From CBDCFV01 sp965203835 (lineage in GTDB: Bacteria > Chloroflexota > Dehalococcoidia > Lucifugimonadales > UBA3495), in the NCBI GenBank assembly GCA_965203835.1, contig OZ241919.1, positions 3,286,001 through 3,350,000 of the forward strand: a stretch of 64,000 nt of DNA, in the 5' to 3' direction. The notes beneath the pieces are model-generated. The model was not told the DNA's origin. It worked only from the letters and a program-made list of their open reading frames with translations, and did no database searches. The stretch's first letter is position 1. The number at the start of each line of letters is the position of its first letter. Below are positions 16,496 to 25,150 of this stretch, one piece after another. Position numbers and translations under genes: made by a program.

Positions 16496-18336
16496 GGTCC
16501 CTGCCTGACTCTCGGAAGCGCGTCGTCTTCGGCGGAGTCGGCATCGTGTGTCTTGCGATGGCTGCGGTGGGCTTCTTCCTGGCGGATGTTTTCCGGGACG
16601 GCTACCTTGCCGACCTGGAGGGCCAAATGGAGCGGGAGGCCGTGCTCCTGGCCGGAATAGCGTCGGCCCGTTTGGAGTCACGGAATGATGCGGCGTCTCT
16701 GCGAAGCGTCCTGGCCCAACTTCCATCCAGCTACTCTCAACTCCCGTCCCGTGACTCCGGCCTTTCGGTCCGCCAATCCGGCCCTTCTACCCGTCACTCC
16801 CGCGAAGGCGGGAGTCCAACCCGGGTCACCATCGTCCTTGCGGATGGAACGGTTGTGGCGGATACAGGAGAAGGTACGGAAGCCGTAGGCAACCTGTTGG
16901 GGCGTCCCGAGCTGAGGGATGCGTTGAATGATGGTGTGGCCGGCTCGACGACCCTGCGGCTGCCTGATGGCGAAGACCTTGTGTACGGTACGGCGCCGAT
17001 AAATCTGGACGGCTCGTTGGTTGGCGTCGTGCGGCTGGAAGTCCCGGCCTCCGTGCTACAGGATGACGTAAATCGCCTCCGGTACGTCATAGCCTTTTTC
17101 GCGTTGACGGTGGTCGTCTTTTCCGCCGTGGTGTCTTACGTTCTGGCTCTTCGCACCTCCCGGTCCGTCCGGACGGTGACCGACGCTGCCCAGAGGCTGG
17201 CGCAGGGTGACCTGGACCAGCGGGTGGGTCCCTCAACTGAGAACGAGACACGGGAATTGGCAAACGCGTTCAACCGGATGGCCGCCGCGCTGAGGACTTC
17301 GATCAACGATTTGTCCGATGAACGGGCCAAGCTCGCCGCTATCTTCAACACTATGGCCGATGGCGTGGTTGTCGTCGGGGAAGACGGCAGGGTCCAGCTT
17401 ACCAACCAAGCGGCGGAGACTCTTCTGGGAGTCAACAGCTATCGAATCCAGGGGCATCGTTTCATAGAGGCGGTGCGGGACCACGAGCTTCAACAGCTTC
17501 TGCTGGCTTGTTTGAGCGAACGGGAGCCGCGGTTCGGAGAAATCGAACTGTTGCGTCCCCGCCGCTTCCTGAGTGCTGTTGCCATCCCGTTGAATTCGGA
17601 GCAGGACGCCGGCGTCCTGCTCAACCTGCACGACCTGACGCGTATGCGCCAAGTTGAAACGACCCGCCGGGAATTCGTCAGCAACGTATCCCATGAGTTG
17701 AGAAGCCCGATAGCCTCGGTGAAAGCCTTGGTAGAGAGCTTGGAAGACGGCGCAATCGAGGAACAGGAGACCGCCAGGGACTTTCTGCAACGGATTCACC
17801 GTGAAGTGGACCGGATGTCCAACCTGGTGGCTGAATTGCTGCATCTCGCTCGGCTGGAAACGGGCCAGGAGTCACTGGACCTGCGGACCGTGGACCTGAA
17901 GCCAATGATCTCCGAGTTGGTCAACGAGTTTCAGCCAAGCGCCCTCTCCCAGGGAGTCGTCCTGAAGTCGGACGTTGCCGATGACGTGCCTTTCGTCGTG
18001 GGGGACCACGAAAAGTTGAGGCAGGCCTTGGTCAACCTGATGAACAACGCGTTGAAGTTCACGCCCGAACACGGGGAAATCACGGTGTTGGCGCGGGCCC
18101 GCAACGGCTCGGCGGAGGTCTGCGTGGAAGACACCGGCGTAGGGATTGCCCGGGAACATCTGGCCCATATTTTCGAACGGTTCTACAAAGTGGACCGGTC
18201 CCGCCGTGACGGCGGCACGGGGCTGGGGCTCGCCATTGTGAAACACATCGTTGAGGCCCACGGAGGAGAGGTGCTGGTGGAGAGCCATGAAGGGTCGGGC
18301 AGCACCTTCGGTTTCACCGTTCCGCGGGCCGATTGA
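16492..18336 (+). CDS. phoR: PhoR-type sensor histidine kinase
   Basis: A 614-residue membrane kinase. Order: first membrane helix (about 10-30), an extracytoplasmic sensor region (about 35-190), second helix (YVIAFFALTVVVFSAVVSYVLAL, about 200-222), HAMP (RTVTDAAQRLAQGDLDQRV), PAS-like domain (LAAIFNTMADGVVVVGEDG), HisKA with phospho-His401 in FVSNVSHELRSP, and HATPase with N-box NNALKFTPE and G-boxes DTGVGIA and GGTGLGLAIVK. An in-frame palindromic element lies in the sensor region (residues about 102-108, RHSREGG). It ends before a terminator, so pstS is transcribed separately. Confidence 0.92.
   Translation: MRSLPDSRKRVVFGGVGIVCLAMAAVGFFLADVFRDGYLADLEGQMEREAVLLAGIASARLESRNDAASLRSVLAQLPSSYSQLPSRDSGLSVRQSGPSTRHSREGGSPTRVTIVLADGTVVADTGEGTEAVGNLLGRPELRDALNDGVAGSTTLRLPDGEDLVYGTAPINLDGSLVGVVRLEVPASVLQDDVNRLRYVIAFFALTVVVFSAVVSYVLALRTSRSVRTVTDAAQRLAQGDLDQRVGPSTENETRELANAFNRMAAALRTSINDLSDERAKLAAIFNTMADGVVVVGEDGRVQLTNQAAETLLGVNSYRIQGHRFIEAVRDHELQQLLLACLSEREPRFGEIELLRPRRFLSAVAIPLNSEQDAGVLLNLHDLTRMRQVETTRREFVSNVSHELRSPIASVKALVESLEDGAIEEQETARDFLQRIHREVDRMSNLVAELLHLARLETGQESLDLRTVDLKPMISELVNEFQPSALSQGVVLKSDVADDVPFVVGDHEKLRQALVNLMNNALKFTPEHGEITVLARARNGSAEVCVEDTGVGIAREHLAHIFERFYKVDRSRRDGGTGLGLAIVKHIVEAHGGEVLVESHEGSGSTFGFTVPRAD
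16796..16815. repeat. Palindromic element copy 4, inside phoR
   Basis: ACTCCCGCGAAGGCGGGAGT is a perfect palindrome but for the central pair; it is in frame in the sensor domain of the kinase and read as HSREGGS. Confidence 0.85.
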
Positions 18337-18371
18337 ACCACCCCGAACCATCCTTCAGTCGACCGCGACGT

Positions 18372-18399
18372 CCCCCTTCGTTTCGAGGGGTTTTTGTTT
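18372..18399 (+). terminator. Rho-independent terminator after phoR
   Basis: CCCCTTCG / CGAGGGG hairpin with a short T-rich loop followed by TTTTTGTTT separates the two-component operon from pstS. Confidence 0.8.
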
Positions 18400-18406
18400 G
18401 CCGATC

Positions 18407-18456
18407 CTTAACGGTTCGTTAATCCTGCGTTGAACTTGCCGTAATTGCCGGTTAAC
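18407..18456 (+). promoter_or_regulatory. Pho box array A: five half-sites at 11-bp spacing
   Basis: Hexamers CTTAAC (18407), GTTAAT (18418), GTTGAA (18429), CGTAAT (18440) and GTTAAC (18451) start exactly 11 bases apart. This matches PhoB/PhoP-type direct repeats on one helix face, as in B. subtilis TTAACA and actinobacterial GTTCACC sites. A candidate -10 TAGTGT lies at 18467-18472. Confidence 0.75.
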
Positions 18457-18532
18457 ACTGCCCTGATAGTGTGGTTGCCAGCAGCTAAGGAAGGAGGTTG
18501 GCGACCATCACGGCAGCAGTGAAATGCTCATT

Positions 18533-18571
18533 GTTAACCCGTTGTTAATTATTTGTTCACGGGCCATTAAT
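18533..18571 (+). promoter_or_regulatory. Pho box array B: four half-sites at 11-bp spacing
   Basis: GTTAAC (18533), GTTAAT (18544), GTTCAC (18555) and ATTAAT (18566) again repeat every 11 bases, ending about 20 bases before the ribosome binding site of pstS. GTTCAC is the actinobacterial PhoP core. Confidence 0.75.
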
Positions 18572-18608
18572 TCCCCCTTACTACACTAATAAGGAGATGA
18601 TTAGACCT

Positions 18609-19598
18609 ATGACACAAGTGGTGAATCGGACCACGCCCGCGGTCCTTCTGATCATTCCCGTCCTGCTAGCCGTTGTATTGGCAGGTTGTGGAGGATCGGA
18701 AGCGGCTGCAAGCCCGGCGAGTCAGGACAAACAATCGAAATCGTCCGAGCCCATGACATCGATTGAACTGGACGGCGATATCGAGGTTGACGGGTCCAGC
18801 ACGGTATTCCCGATAACCGAAGCAGTGGCCGAAGAGTTTCGCAAGGTGAACCCCGGCGTGCAGGTAAACGTCGGAGTGTCAGGCACCGGCGGCGGTTTCA
18901 AGAGGTTCGTGGTGGGGGAGACGGACATCAGCAATGCTTCTCGTCCCATCAAGGCCAAGGAAAGTGATGAGGCAATGGAAAACGGGATAGAGTTCATGGA
19001 GTTGAAGGTAGGCACCGACGGCTTGTCGGTGATGGTCAGCCCCAGCAACGACTTCGTCGAGTGCCTGACGGTGGACGAGTTGAAGCGGGTCTGGGAGCCG
19101 GGTTCCACGGTCAAGACCTGGCAGGACATCAGGCCGGAGTGGCCGGCTGACAAGCTGAGGCTCTACGGCCCCGACACCGACTCCGGTACGTTCGACTACT
19201 TCACCGAGGAGATAGTTGGCGAAGCCAGGGCCAGCCGCGCCGACTATACCGCCAGTGCCGACGACAACGTGCTGGTGCAGGGGATAGGCGGGGACCGGAG
19301 TGCGATGGGCTACTTCGGCTATGCATACTACGCCGAAAATCAGGACAAGCTGAAGCTGGTGGCTGTGGACTCCGGTGATGGATGCGTGATGCCCACGGAC
19401 GAGACGATTGAGTCCGGGGAGTACAAGCCGCTGGCCCGCCCGATGTTCATCTACGTCAATGTGAAGAGCTTGGAGAGGTCGGAGGTCAAGTCGTTCGTAG
19501 AGTTCTACATGGAGAACGGTAAGCAACTGGTGCGTGAGGTGGGGTACATACCCCAAGCCGAGGAAGTGTACCAACAGGGCTTGGCGAAGATCCAGTAA
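18609..19598 (+). CDS. pstS: PstS phosphate-binding lipoprotein
   Basis: A 329-residue phosphate ABC-transporter binding protein. The N-terminal lipoprotein signal ends in lipobox LAGC. The mature part has the PstS pattern DGSSTVFPITEAVAEEF, VSGTGGGFKRFVVGETDISNAS and YGPDTDSGTFDYFTEEIVG, which carry the phosphate-contacting Ser, Thr, Arg and Asp residues. A second in-frame ATG at 18597 directly abuts AAGGAG, too close to serve well; the ATG at 18609 lies 12 bases after it, so either may be used. It heads the pst operon under two Pho box arrays. Confidence 0.94.
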   Translation: MTQVVNRTTPAVLLIIPVLLAVVLAGCGGSEAAASPASQDKQSKSSEPMTSIELDGDIEVDGSSTVFPITEAVAEEFRKVNPGVQVNVGVSGTGGGFKRFVVGETDISNASRPIKAKESDEAMENGIEFMELKVGTDGLSVMVSPSNDFVECLTVDELKRVWEPGSTVKTWQDIRPEWPADKLRLYGPDTDSGTFDYFTEEIVGEARASRADYTASADDNVLVQGIGGDRSAMGYFGYAYYAENQDKLKLVAVDSGDGCVMPTDETIESGEYKPLARPMFIYVNVKSLERSEVKSFVEFYMENGKQLVREVGYIPQAEEVYQQGLAKIQ

Positions 19599-19622
19599 GG
19601 GGTTTTTGCCCGGCAGGTTGGG

Positions 19623-19673
19623 ATGGGGAGCGCGGCAATCCGGATGGGGAGACCGGAATTGCCGCCTCCCCAT
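19623..19673 (+). promoter_or_regulatory. Intercistronic stem-loop between pstS and pstC
   Basis: ATGGGGAG and GCGGCAATCCGG on the left arm pair with CCGGAATTGCCGC and CTCCCCAT on the right, about 20 bp with small bulges. No T-run follows, so it looks like an RNA stabiliser or processing site rather than a full terminator. Confidence 0.65.
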
Positions 19674-19702
19674 CTGAGCAATCGTGGCATAGGGAGCTGT
19701 AC

Positions 19703-20665
19703 TTGGACAGATTTGGCGCAAAGACTCCGGGGAATGATTCGCAGGTTCAGCGGACTTGGGGAATGGAGTCTGCGGCCCGCCACCGGCGGCGGGTGGCCTT
19801 GGAAGGCCGGATAGTCAAGGGCATTTTCTTTGCCTGTGCCTTGGTCTCGATTTTCACTACGATCGGCATCGTGGTGAGCCTGGTTTCCCAAGCGATGGGT
19901 TTCTTTACGCAGGTCCCGCTGTGGGAGTTTGTCCTGGGAACAAGATGGTCTCCCATTTTGATTCCCCAGTCCTACGGCGTCCTTGCGCTGGTATGCGGCA
20001 CCCTGCTGGTGGCTATACTGGCCGCTTTCGTCGCCGTGCCGGTCGGTCTGGCTACCGCCATCTATATGTCGGAATACGCCCCGAACCGCGCCCGCCGGAT
20101 CATCAAGCCCTTTCTGGAAATCCTGGGCGGCGTGCCGACGGTTGTGTACGGGTACTTCGCTCTCACCTTTGTGACCCCGATGTTGCAAGGAATTATCCCG
20201 GACCTGCTTGTCTTCAACGCTTTGAGTGCGGGGCTGGTGATGGGGTTGATGATTATTCCCATGGTTTCCTCGCTCAGCGAGGACGCCATGCTGGCGGTGC
20301 CCCGGTCCCTCAGGGAGGCCGCCTATGCACTGGGGGCCACCAGGCTCGAAGTGGCCATAAAAGTGGTGGTGCCGGCGGCGCTTTCCGGGATCGTAGCAGC
20401 CTTCATCCTGGCCATTTCCAGGGCCATCGGCGAAACGATGCTGGTCACCATAGCCGCCGGGGCCACCCCCAGGGCAACCTTCAACCCCTTGGAAAGCATC
20501 CAGACCATGACGGCTTACATAGTGCAGCTTAGCTTGGGAGAAACTCCCCACGGCACCCTGGAGTACAACACCATCTTCGCCGTGGGCCTGCTCCTCTTCC
20601 TGATGACCCTGGCCATGAACATACTCGGCAACTGGGTGGTGCATCGATGGCAGGAGAGGTACTGA
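19703..20665 (+). CDS. pstC: PstC phosphate permease
   Basis: A 320-residue ABC permease with about six membrane helices. The ABC coupling loop is seen as SLREAAYALGATRLEVAIKVVVPAAL (EAA motif), with the upstream FLEILGGVPTVVYGYFAL typical of PstC. TTG start follows AGGGAG. A basic 35-residue N-terminal tail precedes the first helix. It overlaps pstA by 19 bases, indicating translational coupling. With PstA it forms the membrane channel for phosphate. Confidence 0.92.
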   Translation: MDRFGAKTPGNDSQVQRTWGMESAARHRRRVALEGRIVKGIFFACALVSIFTTIGIVVSLVSQAMGFFTQVPLWEFVLGTRWSPILIPQSYGVLALVCGTLLVAILAAFVAVPVGLATAIYMSEYAPNRARRIIKPFLEILGGVPTVVYGYFALTFVTPMLQGIIPDLLVFNALSAGLVMGLMIIPMVSSLSEDAMLAVPRSLREAAYALGATRLEVAIKVVVPAALSGIVAAFILAISRAIGETMLVTIAAGATPRATFNPLESIQTMTAYIVQLSLGETPHGTLEYNTIFAVGLLLFLMTLAMNILGNWVVHRWQERY

Positions 20666-21546
20666 AAAACATCGGAGCGGGAACGCTCCACTACCGGCTG
20701 TCGGCGCGGAAACTCGTAGGGACTGTCGCCTACATGTTGTTCCTGCTGGCGGTGATGGTGGGTGTCATCGGGTTGATCACTCTCTTGGTGCAGGTCCTGG
20801 TAGAGGGACTGCCGTGGTTGAGTCCCCACTTCCTGACCAGTTACTCGTCCCGGCACCCCGAAGTGGCCGGGATAAAAGCAGCCATGGTTGGCACCATCTG
20901 GCTCATGGGGCTCACTGCGGCCTTCACCATTCCCGTAGGAGTGGGGGCGGCAATCTATCTGGAAGAGTACGCCCCCGTCAACCGGCTGACCAGGCTCATC
21001 GAAGTCAACATTGCCAACCTGGCGGGCGTGCCGTCTATAGTCTACGGGCTTCTCGGTCTCGCCCTGTTTGTACAGGCCATGTCCATGGGCCGCAGCCTCC
21101 TGGCCGGCGCTCTCACCCTCTCGTTGCTGGTGCTCCCCATTGTCATTCTCTCGTCACGGGAAGCAATAAAGGCCGTGCCCTATACTTACAGGGAGGCCGC
21201 CTACGGACTTGGCGCTACTCAATGGGAGGTGGTGCGCCGGGTAATCATTCCGGCGGCTTTGCCCGGGATTCTCACCGGGACCATCCTGGCGATGTCCCGC
21301 GCCATCGGTGAGGCGGCGCCGGTGATTGCCATCAGCGCCTTGGTATACTTGACCTTTGTCCCGGTGGACCCCCTCGACCGGTTCACCGTATTGCCCATCC
21401 AGATTTTCAACTGGATGTCCCGCCCGCAGGAAGACTTCCGGGGCTTGGCGGCGGCGGGCATAATAATTCTGCTGTTGATTCTGCTTTCGATGAATTCGGT
21501 TGCCGCCTTCGTTCGCAACCGTTATCAGACGAGGTCCGAAGAGTAG
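20647..21546 (+). CDS. pstA: PstA phosphate permease
   Basis: A 299-residue partner permease of PstC. It has the PstA pattern LTRLIEVNIANLAGVPSIVYGLLGLALF and the EAA coupling loop YREAAYGLGATQWEVVRRVIIPAALPG. Six hydrophobic segments are visible, the last at LAAAGIIILLLILLSMNSV. It starts inside the end of pstC, and its stop lies one base before the PstB ATG, so the permease and ATPase genes are tightly coupled. Confidence 0.93.
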   Translation: MAGEVLKNIGAGTLHYRLSARKLVGTVAYMLFLLAVMVGVIGLITLLVQVLVEGLPWLSPHFLTSYSSRHPEVAGIKAAMVGTIWLMGLTAAFTIPVGVGAAIYLEEYAPVNRLTRLIEVNIANLAGVPSIVYGLLGLALFVQAMSMGRSLLAGALTLSLLVLPIVILSSREAIKAVPYTYREAAYGLGATQWEVVRRVIIPAALPGILTGTILAMSRAIGEAAPVIAISALVYLTFVPVDPLDRFTVLPIQIFNWMSRPQEDFRGLAAAGIIILLLILLSMNSVAAFVRNRYQTRSEE

Positions 21547-21547
21547 C

Positions 21548-22321
21548 ATGGAACAAGACTCGATAGTGTTGCGGGCCCAGGGCCTCAACGTTTGGTACGG
21601 CGAGTTTCAAGCCCTGCGTGACATTGACCTGGAGATACCCCGCAATCGGGTGACGGCCTTTATCGGCCCCTCCGGCTGCGGAAAGAGCACCTTGCTCCGC
21701 TGTTTCAACCGCATGAACGAGCTTTTGCCCAACTCATCGGTGCGCGGTCGTATCCTGATGGAAGGGCAGGACATCTACGCGTCCAACGTGGATCCAACGG
21801 AAATCCGCGCTCGCATCGGGATGGTCTTTCAAAAACCCAACCCGTTCCCCAAGTCGATCTTCGATAACGTGGCCTTCGGCCTCAGGGTCAACGGATTTCA
21901 AGGGAATATGCAGGAAGTAGTTGAGCGGTCGCTGCGCCGCGCTGCCCTGTGGGATGAGGTCAAGGACCGCTTGAACAGCAGCGCCCTCCGACTTTCCGGG
22001 GGCCAGCAGCAGCGGCTCTGCATCGCCCGGGCTTTGGCCGTGGAGCCGGAAGTAATCCTGATGGACGAACCGGCCTCCGCGCTGGATCCCATCGCCACCC
22101 TGGCGATAGAAGACTTGATGCGGGAGCTGGCCCCTGAGGTTACAATCATCATTGTTACCCACAACATGCAGCAGGCGGCCAGGGTTTCCTATCAGACCGC
22201 ATTTCTCATGATGGGCGATGACAGGGCCGGATATCTGGTGGAGTGCGGCGCCACCCCCGAGATATTCACCAATCCCAAGGACGAACGTACCGAGGCCTAT
22301 ATCACCGGGCGGTTCAGCTAG
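21548..22321 (+). CDS. pstB: PstB phosphate ABC ATPase
   Basis: A 257-residue ATPase. Walker A is GPSGCGKST, the signature is LSGGQQQRLCIARAL, Walker B is VILMDEPASALDP and the switch His is in IIIVTHNMQQAARVS. FNRMNELLPNSSVRGRI is the PstB-specific segment after Walker A. The frame opens further upstream, but the ATG at 21548 right after the pstA stop, with a GAAGAG before it, gives the usual N-terminus. It energises PstCA. Confidence 0.95.
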   Translation: MEQDSIVLRAQGLNVWYGEFQALRDIDLEIPRNRVTAFIGPSGCGKSTLLRCFNRMNELLPNSSVRGRILMEGQDIYASNVDPTEIRARIGMVFQKPNPFPKSIFDNVAFGLRVNGFQGNMQEVVERSLRRAALWDEVKDRLNSSALRLSGGQQQRLCIARALAVEPEVILMDEPASALDPIATLAIEDLMRELAPEVTIIIVTHNMQQAARVSYQTAFLMMGDDRAGYLVECGATPEIFTNPKDERTEAYITGRFS

Positions 22322-22360
22322 CCTTTCGTACCCCGCCGTATGGCGTGAGGAGGGACCATC

Positions 22361-23041
22361 ATGGTGCGACCGAACCTGGACACCAGCCTGGAACGATTGA
22401 CGGACGAGCTCCTGGGACTGGGGAGCATGGTGGAGAAGGCTCTCGCCAAGTCCCTGGATGCTTTGAAACGCCGTGACCTGGAGGCCTCTTCGCAGGTTGT
22501 TCAGGAAGACGATGAAATAGACAGGCAGTGCGTCCAGTTGGAGGAACACTCCATCGAGCTGATTGCCAGGCATCAGCCGGTCGCCCGCGACCTGCGCCGG
22601 CTGATAACAACGCTTCACATCGCCGTGGAGTTGGAACGCATGGGAGACTATGCGGAGGGCATAGCCAAGATCAGCCTTATGATGGGCGAAGAGCCGCCGT
22701 TGAAGCCGCTTATAGACATCCCGCGGATGGGAGAGAAGGCTTCTGACATGCTGCGGCGCAGCCTCGACGCCTTGGTGAACCGTGACACTGTTGCGGCGAT
22801 GGGCGTATTGTCGGCGGACGACGAGGTGGACGGCCTCTACGATCAAGTGTATCGCGAGTTGCTGACCTACATGCTACAGGACCCACACTCCATCCAGAGG
22901 GCTACCTACCTCCTCTGGGTGGCGCACGACCTGGAGCGCGTAGCCGACCGGGCCACGAATATAGCGGAACGGGTGATATACTTGGTGACCGGAAAGATGC
23001 CTCAAGTAGGTTCCTCCGGTAACCGGCTTTTGGTGGACTAG
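22361..23041 (+). CDS. phoU: PhoU phosphate signalling regulator
   Basis: A 226-residue PhoU made of two repeated three-helix bundles. Each carries the metal-binding type motif: ELERMGDYAEGIAKI in the first half and DLERVADRATNIAERVIYL in the second. PhoU links PstB transport state to PhoR kinase activity and restrains the regulon in phosphate-replete cells. GAGGAGGGA lies before ATG. It completes the pst operon. Confidence 0.95.
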   Translation: MVRPNLDTSLERLTDELLGLGSMVEKALAKSLDALKRRDLEASSQVVQEDDEIDRQCVQLEEHSIELIARHQPVARDLRRLITTLHIAVELERMGDYAEGIAKISLMMGEEPPLKPLIDIPRMGEKASDMLRRSLDALVNRDTVAAMGVLSADDEVDGLYDQVYRELLTYMLQDPHSIQRATYLLWVAHDLERVADRATNIAERVIYLVTGKMPQVGSSGNRLLVD

Positions 23042-23059
23042 CCCAGGAAGAGATGAAAT

Positions 23060-23221
<162 letters not shown>

Positions 23222-23423
23222 CCACGCAGCGTACCGTCCACACACCACGTAAATTCCCCCCGGACTCGTACTGGTAAATACGCTCTTGGTTATTTCCTCT
23301 TGACCGTTTACCCATGGGCAGGCAGCCTCGCCTGCCTTACTTGCTTGACCAACTTCTCCCCGCAACATGGCGTGCGGTCGTGTTGCCGTTCCATTGCCCG
23401 TGGTTTCTTCCATCGAGGCTTGG

Positions 23424-24152
23424 ATGCCTGACCCACTGGCCTTGGCGTTCCTGATAACCGTCTCCGCCGTGGTGTTCACAATCGCGGGGGTGGTGGGGTT
23501 TGGCGGAGGCATAGCGATTTTGCCGCTGCTGGTGTGGTTCTTCGGAGCGCGGGATGCCGTTCTCATCATTGCTATCGTGCAGTCGCTGTCCATAATTGCC
23601 AGGGCTTCCTTCAACATCAGGGAGGTCTCGTGGCCGGTGGCCAAGTGGTTCGCCATGGGGGCGTTGCCCGTTTCCACCGCGGGAGCCTTCCTGTTCATCG
23701 TCACGCCGCCCGATATCCTGGTGCGCCTGTTGGGGTGCCTGTTGATACTGCTTGTGATACACCGGCATACCCGGTGGGGCCGTGAGTGGAATTTCGGGCT
23801 GAAAGGCTTTTCCGCAGTAGGCGCCGTAAGCGGATTTTCGTCGGGATTCCTGGGCACGCCTGGACCCATCGCGGCGCCCTTTATCCTCTCACACGGACTC
23901 TCGGGCAGGGCTTACGTCGGGACATTCGCCGCCTGTTTGCTGTTTACCCAGGTGCCCAAAATGGCCGTGTTCGCCTCATCGAACCTGTTCGTCCCCCAAG
24001 TGTTGTGGTTCGGATTCGGAATCGGCGCAATCGCGCTTGTGGGAGCGTTTCTGGGCCGGTTGCTCATTCCCAAGGTGCCACAGCGGTGGGTTGAGTTGGC
24101 GGTTGACGCCTTGATGGTGATCGGTGGCGTATTGCTGCTGGCAAGAGGGTGA
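23424..24152 (+). CDS. TauE/SafE-family sulfite/anion exporter-like protein
   Basis: A 242-residue membrane protein with seven to eight hydrophobic segments. It matches the TauE/SafE (DUF81) family: an N-terminal VGFGGGIAILPLLVWFFGARDAV and the repeat copy FSAVGAVSGFSSGFLGTPGPIAAPFIL in the second half, each with the glycine-rich turn. Family members export sulfite, sulfoacetate or other organic anions. I chose ATG at 23424 (GAGG six bases before) rather than an ATG at 23367 that lacks a ribosome binding site. Confidence 0.86.
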   Translation: MPDPLALAFLITVSAVVFTIAGVVGFGGGIAILPLLVWFFGARDAVLIIAIVQSLSIIARASFNIREVSWPVAKWFAMGALPVSTAGAFLFIVTPPDILVRLLGCLLILLVIHRHTRWGREWNFGLKGFSAVGAVSGFSSGFLGTPGPIAAPFILSHGLSGRAYVGTFAACLLFTQVPKMAVFASSNLFVPQVLWFGFGIGAIALVGAFLGRLLIPKVPQRWVELAVDALMVIGGVLLLARG

Positions 24153-24201
24153 TGCCGGTCCGACTCCCTCCTTTCCGCGTCTCCCGTTCCGCTCGTTTCC
24201 G

Positions 24202-24231
24202 GTGACTTGCCGGTGGTGGTTGTTCTATACT
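24202..24231 (+). promoter_or_regulatory. Promoter candidate for the MaoC pair
   Basis: GTGACT (24202-24207), an 18-base spacer and TATACT (24226-24231) precede the MaoC-like gene by about 36 bases. Confidence 0.4.
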
Positions 24232-24266
24232 TGCATCTGCCAAGACGCTTGGGAAAGGACGGAATA

Positions 24267-24686
24267 ATGGTAGAGGCGGACGAACGGATTCTGCTGGACT
24301 GGGACGCCCTTGAAGTGGGAGAGACATTCCAGAAATACGAGTACGTGTTGACCCAGGAGATGATTGACACCTACAGAAGGGGTGTGATGGACCCCGAGGC
24401 AAGCTTTCCCACCATCTCGCACAAGGTTGACGTGAAACAGTACAACACCAAGTACCGGGATGCGGGCTCGGTCAACGCCCGGTGCGCCTTTTATTGCTAC
24501 AACCCGCCGGTGGCGGGCAAGAAGTTGACGGTTACTGCTTGGGTCGCGGACAAGTACCTGCGGCGGGGGAAGAACTACATCGTAACCGAGGCTGTGTCGG
24601 TTGACGAAGACGGGCGTCTGATAGACCGGGTCATAACCCACGAACTGAAGCAGCCCACAGAGGTCGGCAAGAAATGGGGAGGCTGA
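24267..24686 (+). CDS. MaoC-like dehydratase, N-terminal-type subunit
   Basis: A 139-residue hotdog-fold protein. DWDALEVGETFQKYEYVLTQEMIDTY and YYNPPVAG-like YCYNPPVAGKKLTVTAWVADKYLRRGKNYIVTEAV fit FAS1-type N-terminal dehydratase or MaoC domains. It ends one base into the next gene (TGATG overlap). Two such domains commonly pair as a heterodimeric hydratase acting on CoA thioesters, with the catalytic Asp-His dyad usually in one of them. ATG at 24267 follows GGAAAGGACGG; the longer frame from 24207 has no ribosome binding site. Confidence 0.8.
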   Translation: MVEADERILLDWDALEVGETFQKYEYVLTQEMIDTYRRGVMDPEASFPTISHKVDVKQYNTKYRDAGSVNARCAFYCYNPPVAGKKLTVTAWVADKYLRRGKNYIVTEAVSVDEDGRLIDRVITHELKQPTEVGKKWGG

Positions 24687-25126
24687 TGCAGGACCACAAG
24701 ATCGGGGACGAAGTCGGCCCCATAGTGAAGCAGATGACCCAGGAGGCCATCAACCTATTCGAGCAAAGCTCGGGAGAAGAGGGCCCATCCCAGTTCACTG
24801 ATGAGGCCACCGCCAGGGAGACGCTGGGCACCACGGGCACCGTTGCCTCTGGCCGTATGTCGCTGGCGTTCGCTATAGAACTGCTGAGGAGGCACTTTGG
24901 CGGCGCGGTGGTCAACCACACCGGCATGGTGGACCTGCGGTTCCTGCGGCCCGTCCGCCCCGGCGACACCATCACCTTTACCGGCAAAATAACCGATATG
25001 ACGCGGGAAGCCAACGGCAACAGGGTGTCGGTGGAGATCAAGGTAGAGAACCAGAACGGCGACACCACCGGCGTCGGCTCCGGCAGTGTCATAGTACCTA
25101 CCGCCTTTTTGCCTTCGGAGGAATAG
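24686..25126 (+). CDS. MaoC-family dehydratase subunit
   Basis: A 146-residue hotdog protein, the likely partner of the preceding gene. It contains DEATARETLGTTGTVASGRMSLAFAIELLRRHFGG followed by VVNHTGMVDLRFLRPVRPGDTITFTGKI, the typical MaoC hydratase core. The usual catalytic DxxxxH near the N-terminus is not obvious by eye. The start overlaps the previous stop by one base and has GGGGAGG just upstream. CoA-thioester hydration is the expected reaction; the pathway is unknown. Confidence 0.82.
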   Translation: MQDHKIGDEVGPIVKQMTQEAINLFEQSSGEEGPSQFTDEATARETLGTTGTVASGRMSLAFAIELLRRHFGGAVVNHTGMVDLRFLRPVRPGDTITFTGKITDMTREANGNRVSVEIKVENQNGDTTGVGSGSVIVPTAFLPSEE

Positions 25127-25150
25127 TGGCCCAGACGTTGCAAGCATAGA

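Noticed and set aside
18597..18608. ATG at 18597 as the certain pstS start
   Set aside because: It directly abuts AAGGAG with no spacer; the ATG at 18609 is better placed, though the first cannot be excluded.
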